32,049 bases of DNA from an uncultured Prevotella sp. (GTDB lineage: Bacteria > Bacteroidota > Bacteroidia > Bacteroidales > Bacteroidaceae), in the NCBI GenBank assembly GCA_945830345.1, contig CALZYS010000017.1, positions 1 through 32,049 on the forward strand. Direction: 5' to 3'. How positions within the stretch are numbered: the first letter of the stretch is position 1; each line of letters starts with the position of its first letter. The notes beneath the pieces were generated by a model that worked only from the letters and a program-made list of their open reading frames with translations, had not been told where the DNA came from and did not search any database. Positions 24,246 through 32,024 of this stretch are shown here, piece by piece. Made by a program: the position numbers and the translations under genes.

Positions 24246-24896
24246 ATGGCTGTGCGTTTTATGGTTAGGCTGAGAGTATTGTATTTGTTGACTGTCATGT
24301 TTTTGACGACATCTTTGTCGGCACAGACAGGGGAACGTCCGGAAGACCGTCAGGTGGATATGGACGACCCAACGTTTGTGCCTACCGTAAAGGTGGGAAA
24401 GGTGCTCGACAATGGCGACAGCATACAATATATGGAAATGAACAACGTGTATGTCTATCCTAATCTCACATTCAAGAACGCAAAACAGGCAGCTGCCTAC
24501 AACCGACTCGTGAAAAACGTGAAGACGGTGCTGCCTATAGCCAAGGAGGTAAACCAAATTATCGTCGAGACATACGAATATCTCGAAACACTGCCCGACA
24601 AGAAGTCGAAAGACGAACACATGAAGCGCGTGGAGAAGAGCATATTCAAGGAGTATAAGCCAAGAATGAAGAAACTCACGTATTCACAAGGCAAACTGCT
24701 GATAAAGCTTGTGTATCGCGAATGTGACTCGCGATCCTATGACATCATAAAGGCATTCTTAGGGCCGATACGAGCGGGATTCTACCAAGCTTTCTCATCA
24801 CTCTTTGGCGCAAGTCTGAAAAAGGACTACGATGCCGAAGGCACCGACCGTCTTACCGAAAGGGTTGTGCTGATGGTGGAGGCGGGACAACTATAA
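24246..24896 (+). CDS. DUF4294-family exported protein
   Basis: 216 residues. A signal peptide ends near residue 26 (SLSAQ). The rest matches my memory of DUF4294, a Bacteroidetes-only family: an N-terminal beta part (VGKVLDNGDSIQYMEMNNVYVYP) and a helical, highly charged C-terminal part (KLTYSQGKLLIKLVYRECDSRSYDIIKAFLG in the middle). No catalytic motif is recognised and the function is unknown. It lies between the flavodoxin gene and two histidine kinase genes (29 bp to the first), so a periplasmic link to signal input is a reasonable guess, not shown by the sequence. Confidence 0.8.
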   Translation: MAVRFMVRLRVLYLLTVMFLTTSLSAQTGERPEDRQVDMDDPTFVPTVKVGKVLDNGDSIQYMEMNNVYVYPNLTFKNAKQAAAYNRLVKNVKTVLPIAKEVNQIIVETYEYLETLPDKKSKDEHMKRVEKSIFKEYKPRMKKLTYSQGKLLIKLVYRECDSRSYDIIKAFLGPIRAGFYQAFSSLFGASLKKDYDAEGTDRLTERVVLMVEAGQL

Positions 24897-24925
24897 TAAA
24901 CCAACACATTAATATTTAGACGAAA

Positions 24926-26002
24926 ATGAAAAAACTACCATTTAAGAAAATAATAACACTGTTTTTGATGTCGGCATTTTGGACTACAGCCTTGCCAATT
25001 GATGTGGAACAGTACAAGGACAGTGTGGATGAAGCAAAGGCCGATTGTGACGCTTATCGCAAGATCAATGCCAACCGCGACTCGGTAAGTGTGCAGAGCT
25101 ATCGTGCCAAGGTGAACAAGGAGCGCAACGCCAATATGGTTGCGCAGGAACAGTTGAGTATCAACGAGGAAAAGTCGATGATTATGGCTTATTACATCAC
25201 TGGACTCGTGGTGGTACTGATACTGTTAGGAGTAGGCATTGTAGTAAGCAGGAAATACAACCGCCGACTGAAAAAAATGAGAGAGGAACTGAACGAGGCA
25301 CGCAAGGTGGCTGAAAACTCTATGCACCTGAAAAGCCTCTTCCTATCGAACATGAGTCATGAGATACGCACCCCACTGAATGCCCTCGCAGGATTCTCAG
25401 CCATTCTCGCTGAGGACAATCTCGACAACGAGACAAGACAACAATTTGAGGCTATCATCCACCAAAACTCCGACTTGCTCCTAAAACTCATCAACGACGT
25501 GGTGGATTTCTCACGTCAGCAAAACGGGGAAATGCAGTTTAAGATTGAGGAACAAGACGCTGTGGAGATATGCCGCAACGTGGTGGAGACCGTGGATAAA
25601 GTGAAGCGCACAGCTGCCGAAATACGATTCGAGTCAGACCTTGACTCACTTACACTGTCCACCGACAAGGCACGACTGCAACAGATGCTCATCAACCTGC
25701 TTGTGAATGCCAATAAGTTCACTGAGAAGGGAAGCATCGTATTGACACTTAAGAAAGATGGCAATGTGGCCCAGTTCAGCGTCACCGACACTGGATGCGG
25801 CATTGCCCCCGAAAAGCGGGAAAAGATATTCGACCGATTTGAGAAACTCGACGAGAACGCACAGGGCACAGGACTCGGACTATCCATCTGCCAACTCATC
25901 ATCGAACACTTAGGAGGAAAGATATGGGTGGATCCGGATTACAACGACGGTGCAAGATTCTGTTTCACTCACCCAATAGAGAGAAAGGAGGCAAAGGCAT
26001 GA
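24926..26002 (+). CDS. Membrane histidine kinase with complete catalytic core and almost no sensor domain
   Basis: 358 residues. An N-terminal hydrophobic segment (8-23) may be a signal peptide. A charged, mostly helical periplasmic stretch of about 60 residues is too short for a normal sensor domain. One membrane helix lies at 87-108. The HisKA domain has His145 in SHEIRTPLNA. The ATPase domain has the N box (INLLVNANKFT, Asn257 and Asn261), the G1 box DTGCGI (288-293), the F region FDRFEK and the G2 box GTGLGLS (314-320). All motifs needed for autophosphorylation are intact. Its stop codon overlaps the start of the next kinase gene (ATGA). No response regulator or receiver domain lies nearby. 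The remains of the N-terminus resemble the end of a TPR-type sensor kinase. Confidence 0.92.
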   Translation: MKKLPFKKIITLFLMSAFWTTALPIDVEQYKDSVDEAKADCDAYRKINANRDSVSVQSYRAKVNKERNANMVAQEQLSINEEKSMIMAYYITGLVVVLILLGVGIVVSRKYNRRLKKMREELNEARKVAENSMHLKSLFLSNMSHEIRTPLNALAGFSAILAEDNLDNETRQQFEAIIHQNSDLLLKLINDVVDFSRQQNGEMQFKIEEQDAVEICRNVVETVDKVKRTAAEIRFESDLDSLTLSTDKARLQQMLINLLVNANKFTEKGSIVLTLKKDGNVAQFSVTDTGCGIAPEKREKIFDRFEKLDENAQGTGLGLSICQLIIEHLGGKIWVDPDYNDGARFCFTHPIERKEAKA

Positions 26003-27936
26003 AACGACTGATATTCATATTGGCTCTTATCGCCATTGTCATTGTTGCCAAGGCAAAGACAAACGATGACGCACTCGTGGATAGCCTGAGACGAGAGGTA
26101 AAGAAAATGCCTCACGGCAAGGAGCGTCTCAAAAAAATATCTGAGCTTGTAAGTGTTTCGCAGCTCTGGCCAGAGGGAGTAAAGGATGCCATGTTGATGC
26201 TCGACGAAGCCAAGCGACAGAAGGTTGACACAATGCAGGCAATGGCATTGACATTTATCGTCAACCACCACTATATGTACGACGACCGCTTAGACAGTGT
26301 GGTGTATTGGGCGAACTATGGAATGAAGGTGGCAAGACAATGCAATGAATGGAAGATGTTCTTCGAGATGCAATACACACTCGTGAACACCTACATATAC
26401 AACGAGAGATTCGAATATGCCCTCGACGAGGCTGACAAGATGCTTGCACTTGCCAAAAAGCAAGGCTACAAGGACGGTATGGTGAAGGCTTATATAAGTA
26501 TGTCGCTTGCATACATCGGCACCCGCAGATGGCACGAAGCATACAAAGCACTGGATGGGGCACACAACCTGATGTACCAGTCAAAGGATCTATCCATGCA
26601 GTTTACCGTACTCATGCAGATTCTCAACTACTACATCACCATCGACAAATACGGGATGATGAAGGAGCCTCTAAATGAGATTGATGCGCTGATAGTCAAG
26701 ATGATTGAGCAGATACCTGAGATGGCTATAACTCTCAACGACCACCGACTATTCGTGGAATACTGCCATATCCTATACTGGTCATCGGTGAAGGACTTCG
26801 CTAAGGCTAAGGAGCACGAAAAACTCGCCAAACTCTATAATGAGAAGCTCACATATCCCAACTATAAATCACTGCTTGTCAATGCGCAGTGCTACATGAT
26901 GATGCAGATGGGAAGATACAACGAGGCTCTCGAACTCAACGACAAGGCTCTCGTGATGTCTAAGAAGAACGTAGTGAAGTTTGCAAACACTATGCAATGC
27001 CTGCGCCAACGTGCCGACATCCTGTATGAAAGCAAACAGTATGACAAGGCTTTGGATATATATAAGAAGGTGGATTTCATGACCGACTCCATCAACAACT
27101 CTATATCAGAGAAGCAGGTGGAAGAACTTGGTAACATAAGCCGCCTTAACACCATTAAGGCCGAAGCTGAGCAACTGCGTGCCAACAGAAATATGGCGGT
27201 TATCATAATCATGGCGGTGGTAACACTGCTCATGGTAATAATCCTCGCAAGACTGTTCATGTCGAGCCTTAAACTGAAAAAGGCTCGCATGAAGACACAG
27301 GATGCTCTTGCCGAGGCAGAGGAACATAACCGTCAGAAGGACTGTTTCTTCACCAACATGAGTCACGCCATACGAACGCCATTGAACACAGTGGTGGGAT
27401 TCTCCACCTCACTTGCCAATGACACTACACTCACAATGGAAGAGCGCACACAATTTGCCGACATCATACGCAAGGACACCGAACTGCTGATGTATCTTGT
27501 GAATGGTGTTCTCGACTTCTCACGCCTTGAGGCTGGTATGACCAAGTGGCAGATTACTAGATGCGACATTATAAAGATATGTCACGAAGCGATAGATGCT
27601 GCGGCATTAAAGTGGCCAGAGGCTAATTTCTCCATTCACGGCAACTTAAAACCCTTTATTATAAACACCGATGCCGGCAGAATGAGACAGGTGATAGACA
27701 GTATGCTCACAGGAACTGTGGGAGTGAACAAGGTGGAAGGCAATGTCATAATATATTCAAATGTCATCAACAACGAGATGAGCTTACGTGTGGTCAATAG
27801 TCCGCTATCACTGCCCAACCCCTCTAACGAGGCCGTACAGTTGCGTCATGACATCAACCGACTGACCCTGGAATTCTTTAATGGAAAATACTGTCAAAAC
27901 CCCATCAGTATTATTCTGAGAAGACAATCTGTATGA
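25999..27936 (+). CDS. TPR-type sensor histidine kinase with decayed ATPase domain (probable pseudokinase)
   Basis: 645 residues from the ATG at 25999, which overlaps the upstream stop codon as ATGA; a longer open frame upstream is not needed. Signal peptide at 1-19. Residues 25-375 are helical TPR-like repeats (such as FEYALDEADKMLALAKKQG, GRYNEALELNDKALVMSKKN, QYDKALDIYKKVDF). A membrane helix lies at 399-421. The HisKA region has His456 in SHAIRTPLN, where the usual Glu after His is Ala457. In the ATPase region the N-box asparagines are Asp567 and Gly572, the G1 box is replaced by VVNSPLSL, and the F and G2 boxes are missing. It probably senses a periplasmic ligand and depends on the upstream kinase for phosphorylation (inference). 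The frame is intact, so this is divergence, not a frameshift. The 3' end overlaps the convergent cyclase gene by 26 bp. Confidence 0.88.
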   Translation: MKRLIFILALIAIVIVAKAKTNDDALVDSLRREVKKMPHGKERLKKISELVSVSQLWPEGVKDAMLMLDEAKRQKVDTMQAMALTFIVNHHYMYDDRLDSVVYWANYGMKVARQCNEWKMFFEMQYTLVNTYIYNERFEYALDEADKMLALAKKQGYKDGMVKAYISMSLAYIGTRRWHEAYKALDGAHNLMYQSKDLSMQFTVLMQILNYYITIDKYGMMKEPLNEIDALIVKMIEQIPEMAITLNDHRLFVEYCHILYWSSVKDFAKAKEHEKLAKLYNEKLTYPNYKSLLVNAQCYMMMQMGRYNEALELNDKALVMSKKNVVKFANTMQCLRQRADILYESKQYDKALDIYKKVDFMTDSINNSISEKQVEELGNISRLNTIKAEAEQLRANRNMAVIIIMAVVTLLMVIILARLFMSSLKLKKARMKTQDALAEAEEHNRQKDCFFTNMSHAIRTPLNTVVGFSTSLANDTTLTMEERTQFADIIRKDTELLMYLVNGVLDFSRLEAGMTKWQITRCDIIKICHEAIDAAALKWPEANFSIHGNLKPFIINTDAGRMRQVIDSMLTGTVGVNKVEGNVIIYSNVINNEMSLRVVNSPLSLPNPSNEAVQLRHDINRLTLEFFNGKYCQNPISIILRRQSV

Positions 27937-28894
27937 CAGTCTGTCCAACAGCCTTGAGAGTATTGCGGTCGATATTTTCCATCGTGTCGTTGACGGTATG
28001 CCAAGTAGGACCAAACGAGCTTTGCTCGCAATTGGCATAGAAGGGTATGATATCCACCGTGGGGATATTGGCTTTCTCGTTGACAGGCACATGGTCGTCG
28101 GTTATCATACCTCCATCGGCATCGGGGAAGAAACTGCTGTATCCAGCCACCTTGGCTGCTGCCCACACCTTGTCAACTATTGCCGAGGCATACTTCTGCG
28201 AGAAGGCCTCACGGTAAAATGTTGCCCCTACTCCACCCACCATGTCGAGCAGAATGCCGAAGCGTGCCTTATAGCCCTCGCTGTGTGCCTTCTCCGCCCA
28301 ATATTGCGCTCCGAGAGCCCATGAATCGCCGTTATAGTCGGCTTCACTCCATTGTGGCACTCCCCAATCCTCGGCGTCGAAGCATACGAAATCCACTCCT
28401 ACCTTCGCACTGTCGGTCTGCTGCAGCAGTCGAGCTACCTCGAGCATGACAGCCACACCGCTTGCTCCATCGTTGGCTCCCATCACCGGTTTGCGCCAGT
28501 TGGCACTGTCGGGATCGTTGTCAGCCCAAGGACGACTGTCCCAATGCGCACAAAGCAGGATGCGTTCTTTATTTTCGGGACGATAATTAGCAATGATATT
28601 GCGACATTTGAGCGGTGTGCCGTCATATCCCTTGACAATAGTCTCCTGACGACTGACGGTCATGCCAAATTGCCTGAACTTAGCCTCTATCCAGTCGCCA
28701 CACCTATCGTGCTCCTCAGTATTCATAAGTCGCGGACCGAAGTCACATTGGGCGGCACAATAAGCGTATGCACTGTCAGCTGAGAACTCTGGCCCTACGG
28801 CAACAGCCTCAACAACGGTCTTCTTGGAATTACCGCATGATGCCAAGCAGAATGCGGCTATATATATATATAATAATGTGTGAAGTGATTTCAT
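27911..28894 (-). CDS. Glutaminyl-peptide cyclotransferase (M28-fold) lipoprotein
   Basis: 327 residues. The lipobox ends at Cys20 (FCLASC), followed by GNSKKTV, suggesting a periplasm-facing lipoprotein. The fold is that of M28 zinc peptidases, with the motifs of bacterial type II glutaminyl cyclases: AHWDSRPWA (117-124), GANDGASG with zinc ligand Asp142, FDAEDWG with the acidic pair Glu175/Asp176, and TWHTVND with His299. These enzymes turn N-terminal glutamine of exported proteins into pyroglutamate; many Bacteroidetes exported proteins have Gln right after the signal peptide, as several in this window do. The gene follows the C26-M19 fusion by 18 bp. The signal peptide codons contain a (TA)7 run. 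An aminopeptidase role is less likely. Confidence 0.88.
   Translation of the reverse strand: MKSLHTLLYIYIAAFCLASCGNSKKTVVEAVAVGPEFSADSAYAYCAAQCDFGPRLMNTEEHDRCGDWIEAKFRQFGMTVSRQETIVKGYDGTPLKCRNIIANYRPENKERILLCAHWDSRPWADNDPDSANWRKPVMGANDGASGVAVMLEVARLLQQTDSAKVGVDFVCFDAEDWGVPQWSEADYNGDSWALGAQYWAEKAHSEGYKARFGILLDMVGGVGATFYREAFSQKYASAIVDKVWAAAKVAGYSSFFPDADGGMITDDHVPVNEKANIPTVDIIPFYANCEQSSFGPTWHTVNDTMENIDRNTLKAVGQTVIQIVFSE
28859..28872 (-). repeat. (TA)7 run inside the signal-peptide codons of the cyclase gene
   Basis: Seven TA dinucleotides encode residues 8-12 (L-Y-I-Y-I) of the cyclase. A change of one unit would shift the frame at the very start of the gene. Confidence 0.85.
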
Positions 28895-28912
28895 AGTAAT
28901 AATACCATCTAT

Positions 28913-30664
28913 TTATTGTCTCTTTTTTTGGATATCTGACATCACTCTGAGGAAGTTTCCTCCGAGGATAGCCTGTATGTCTTGCTCGCTGTATCGTTTT
29001 GCCATGAGCATACGGGTGAAATTGACGAAATCAGCCGATGATGCCATTCCGCGCACTCCTCCATCGCCATCGAAGTCGGTACCTATTCCCACATGGTCGA
29101 TACCCATCACCTTGACTGCATGGTCGAGATGCTCCAACACATCCCTCACAGTTGCCTCGCCATCCGAACGGAGGAATCCGTGATAGATGGTTATCTGGCA
29201 CACGCCACCCTTGTCGGCAAGAGCCTTCATCTGACTGTCGGTGAGATTGCGGGGATGGTCGCACAGGGTACGGCAACTGCTGTGGCTGCACACTATCGGA
29301 GTGGAACTGATGTCCAGGGCATCCCAAAAACTCTTCTCATGGGCATGACTCAAATCCACCATCACTCCAAGACGGTTCATCTCGCCTATCACCTTAGCTC
29401 CAAACTCGCTCACTCCATTGTGGGTGTTATTGCCTCGTGCACTGTCACAGATGTCGTTGTCACCATTATGGCAAAGGGTGATATACACCACTCCCCTATC
29501 GGCAAAGTATTTCACGTTGGAGATGTCGCCCTCAAGAGCAAGTCCGTTCTCTATTCCAAGCATGATCGATTTCTGTCCATTCAACTTGTTGGCAACAAGT
29601 TGCGCCGGAGTGCGGGCAAGGGAAAGATAGCGGCTGTTAGCTGCAACGATATCCTCTATCTTATTGAATATCAAGTCGGCATATTCCTTGGGGCCTTCGA
29701 CATCGAAGCGCACGTTTTGACGGAAGGTCTCGTCCTTCTCAGGTTGCGGCAGATAAGCCACCATGATTGTGGAATCCTGGCGACCGTCGGTCATCTTGTG
29801 CAAATCGACAAGCAACTTAGGGTCGCGGCGGTCGAAGCGCACGTCATCGGCAAAGAACATCGGTGTGTCGCAGTGGGTGTCAAGTGTGAGAATACGGTTG
29901 TGCATCGTACAGGCGGCACGATAGTCGGCAGCCTCGCCAACAAGCCACTCGAACAGAGGTAATCCGTCGTCGATACATTCGGGATGCCATTGCACACCGA
30001 TAATCGACTTCATCTCCGTACTCTCCATAGCCTCAACGACACCGTCACAGGATCGGGCTGCAACGCGGAATCTCTCACCTGCTTCACCTACTGCCTGATG
30101 ATGGAAGGAGTTGACATACAACGAACGGCAACCATATATTTTATATAATAAGGAATCCTCGCATACGCTCACTGAATGAGTAGGCACACTGCGATGGGCG
30201 TCCTGACTATGCTTTATCAGTCCTTCGGTGTCGGCAATGTCCTGTCTCACCATTCCTCCCAATGCCATTGCCAAGGTCTGTATGCCTCGGCATATTCCCA
30301 ACATGGGGATCTGTCGGTTGTAAGCCAAGCGAGTGATGAGCAGTTCGGGAATATCCCTCTCGCCATTGATGGAATGTAGTCGTGGCGATGGTTCCTCGCC
30401 ACATAACAGAGGATTATAGTCGCCGCCACCGCTCAATATGAGTCCGTCAATACGGTCGAGCGTATTGATTATCGCGTCGGCATTATCCAATGGCGGGATA
30501 ATCAGGGGCACACCGCCAGCAGCCACCACCTTTTTGTAGTAGCCCTCCGCCAACATGCCCTTACCATCGTCATAATTAGCGGTAATACCAATAACAGGCT
30601 GGCTCTTAGCCTCCGGAAATCCTCCGTAAACTTCATCAAGCCTACCCTTCCAATCAAGCAACAT
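28913..30664 (-). CDS. Fusion of C26 gamma-glutamyl hydrolase (PuuD-like) and M19 membrane-dipeptidase-like domains
   Basis: 583 residues, no signal peptide, so cytosolic. Residues 22-245 are a class I glutamine-amidotransferase-like domain of the C26 gamma-glutamyl-GABA hydrolase group: nucleophile Cys125 in GICRGIQ, His227 and Glu229 in GVQWHPE. Residues 257-580 are an M19 (renal dipeptidase) amidohydrolase: His264 and Asp266 in DTHCDTP, Glu372 in GIENGL, His440 in DLSHAH, His461 in CSHSSCR, Asp530 in GIGTDFDG, so the metal site appears complete. The pair could cut gamma-glutamyl peptides and then dipeptides (inference). It lies behind an Lrp-type regulator gene with only a repeat between, and in front of the glutaminyl cyclase gene. 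Similar fusions may exist in related Bacteroidales. Confidence 0.9.
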   Translation of the reverse strand: MLLDWKGRLDEVYGGFPEAKSQPVIGITANYDDGKGMLAEGYYKKVVAAGGVPLIIPPLDNADAIINTLDRIDGLILSGGGDYNPLLCGEEPSPRLHSINGERDIPELLITRLAYNRQIPMLGICRGIQTLAMALGGMVRQDIADTEGLIKHSQDAHRSVPTHSVSVCEDSLLYKIYGCRSLYVNSFHHQAVGEAGERFRVAARSCDGVVEAMESTEMKSIIGVQWHPECIDDGLPLFEWLVGEAADYRAACTMHNRILTLDTHCDTPMFFADDVRFDRRDPKLLVDLHKMTDGRQDSTIMVAYLPQPEKDETFRQNVRFDVEGPKEYADLIFNKIEDIVAANSRYLSLARTPAQLVANKLNGQKSIMLGIENGLALEGDISNVKYFADRGVVYITLCHNGDNDICDSARGNNTHNGVSEFGAKVIGEMNRLGVMVDLSHAHEKSFWDALDISSTPIVCSHSSCRTLCDHPRNLTDSQMKALADKGGVCQITIYHGFLRSDGEATVRDVLEHLDHAVKVMGIDHVGIGTDFDGDGGVRGMASSADFVNFTRMLMAKRYSEQDIQAILGGNFLRVMSDIQKKRQ

Positions 30665-30665
30665 T

Positions 30666-30710
30666 TCAATTCCTAATTTCTAATTCCTAATTCCTAATTA
30701 AAAAATTAGT
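30666..30710 (-). repeat. Intercistronic heptamer array between Lrp-type and fusion genes
   Basis: About five units of GGAATTA/GAAATTA in mRNA sense link the Lrp stop codon to the ATG of the fusion gene. The unit and orientation equal those at the SusC/SusD junction 24 kb away. Confidence 0.75.
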
Positions 30711-31167
30711 CCACATGCACCGGGATCTCTCTCTTTATGCTCTGTTCGAGAGAAATAAGCGTCTCGGTAGCGACAACGCCGGGAATACCCTGCAACTGGT
30801 CGTTGAGAAGCGACATAAGTTGCTCATTGTCGCGGGCATACAATTTGACGAGCATAGTATAAGGTCCTGTGGTGAAGTGGCACTCCACAATCTCGGGAAT
30901 ATGAACAAGACGCTCCACAACCTCCTTGTACATGCTACCCTTCTCAAGAGTAATACCCACGTATGTGCACGTGGAATAACCAAGGCTCTTGGGATTGACG
31001 TCAAATCCACTTCCCATGATGACATTGCCATCTATCAGATGCTGTACTCTCTGATGGATAGCCGCACGGGATACATTACACTCTGCTGCCACATCCTTGA
31101 AAGGAATACGGGCATTTTTTGATAGGATACTGAGTATCTTCTTGTCAAGATTATCAATCTTTTCCAT
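30706..31167 (-). CDS. Lrp/AsnC-family transcriptional regulator
   Basis: 153 residues, the usual Lrp length. Residues 4-63 form the helix-turn-helix (LDKKILSILSKNARIPFKDVA, AECNVSRAAIHQRVQHL), and residues 68-145 the RAM effector-binding domain (TYVGITLEKGS, EIVECHFTTGPYTMLVKLYA). Lrp proteins sense amino acids and control their use. It is the first gene of a probable operon with the C26-M19 fusion and the glutaminyl cyclase, so control of peptide or glutamate-type amino-acid metabolism is plausible (inference). No promoter box is seen between it and the fusion gene. Confidence 0.92.
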   Translation of the reverse strand: MEKIDNLDKKILSILSKNARIPFKDVAAECNVSRAAIHQRVQHLIDGNVIMGSGFDVNPKSLGYSTCTYVGITLEKGSMYKEVVERLVHIPEIVECHFTTGPYTMLVKLYARDNEQLMSLLNDQLQGIPGVVATETLISLEQSIKREIPVHVD

Positions 31168-31211
31168 TGCTGTTTTGCTGTTATATTATACACATAGTTC
31201 GCAAATTGTCA

Positions 31212-31243
31212 GCAAAAGTAGGCAATTATATTGATATATGCAA
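31212..31243 (-). promoter_or_regulatory. Promoter of the Lrp-fusion-cyclase unit
   Basis: Minus-strand TACTTTTGC (31212-31220) with TTG 20 bases upstream. It lies about 45 bp before the Lrp start codon. Confidence 0.65.
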
Positions 31244-31283
31244 GTATTTTGAGCAAAAAATTGCAAAAACACCCATTTTTCTA

Positions 31284-31985
31284 TCAATTTGACGGACAAA
31301 GTATCTCCATTAGCTCCTTCATACCCTCAGATGCGCCCTTCTGTATCTGCTTCACTCCCGACACGGAAGCCGTCACGGGTTTGGGGTCGATGAGATAAAC
31401 TGGCACTCCTGCCTTGACGTATCTCACAAGTCCTGCCGCGGGATAGACATTGAGCGACGTACCTATTATTATAAATATGTCGGCATCCATTGCCTCGCGT
31501 GCCGCAGGCTCAATCATGGGGACTGCCTCGCCAAAAAAGACGATGAACGGACGGAGCAGTGAACCGTCACCTGCCTTTGTTCCCGGAACAACAGTGGGAT
31601 TCTCCGGGGTCAACTGCACATGATAACGCTCGTCATCGGGGTCGATGCTCGAACACATCTTCATAAGTTCGCCATGCAGATGAATCACCTTCGACGAACC
31701 GGCACGCTCATGCAGGTTGTCAACATTCTGAGTCACCACGGTCACATCATAGTGCTTCTCAAGTTCTGCCACAAGGCGATGACCCTCATTTGGCTGCACT
31801 CCGGCATACTTGGTGCGAAGCATATTATAGAAATTATTAACTAAGGTGGGATCAGCCTCCCAACCCTCATGACTTGCCACTTGCTGAACGGGGTACTTTT
31901 CCCATAGTCCATCAGCATCACGGAATGTAGATATTCCACTCTCTGCCGACATGCCGGCACCTGTTAAAACAACTATTTTTTTCAT
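31284..31985 (-). CDS. cobB: SIR2-family NAD-dependent protein deacylase without zinc cysteines
   Basis: 233 residues covering a full sirtuin core. The NAD-binding motif GAGMSAESGISTFR opens the protein, with TQNVDNLHERAG in the middle, catalytic His104 in HLHGE and the NAD-contact motif GTSLNVYPAAG. The usual zinc ribbon of four cysteines after HLHGE is missing: only Cys111 is present in that stretch (MCSSIDPDDERYHVQ). Tyr53 in NFYNMLR matches the tyrosine of the acidic-acyl pocket in CobB/SIRT5, but the arginine three residues on is Leu56, with Arg at 57 instead. It removes acyl groups from lysines using NAD; which acyl group is uncertain. It is a single gene with its own promoter. Confidence 0.9.
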   Translation of the reverse strand: MKKIVVLTGAGMSAESGISTFRDADGLWEKYPVQQVASHEGWEADPTLVNNFYNMLRTKYAGVQPNEGHRLVAELEKHYDVTVVTQNVDNLHERAGSSKVIHLHGELMKMCSSIDPDDERYHVQLTPENPTVVPGTKAGDGSLLRPFIVFFGEAVPMIEPAAREAMDADIFIIIGTSLNVYPAAGLVRYVKAGVPVYLIDPKPVTASVSGVKQIQKGASEGMKELMEILCPSN

Positions 31986-32016
31986 ACTCTTCTTCTTATT
32001 TCTTCTTAAAGTTGCA

Positions 32017-32024
32017 CAAAAATA
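32017..32024 (-). promoter_or_regulatory. Probable promoter (-7 box) of the sirtuin gene
   Basis: Minus-strand TATTTTTG, 31 bp before the start codon. The -33 region runs to the window edge and cannot be judged. Confidence 0.45.

Noticed and set aside
25924..25998. A longer N-terminus for the second kinase
   Set aside because: It would overlap the first kinase by 79 bp; the ATG at 25999 gives a signal peptide at once and the common ATGA overlap.
27690..27936. A frameshift or sequencing error as the cause of the missing G boxes in the second kinase
   Set aside because: The reading frame is continuous and still aligns with the first kinase up to the lost motifs; I saw no G1/G2-like residues in the other frames.
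24926..27936. The kinase pair as a hybrid two-component regulator of the mannan locus
   Set aside because: Neither protein has a receiver or AraC-type output domain, and the genes are 12 kb away behind unrelated operons.
29093..29962. A 289-codon open frame on the plus strand opposite the C26-M19 fusion
   Set aside because: All M19 active-site motifs are read from the minus strand; the antisense frame shows no family features.
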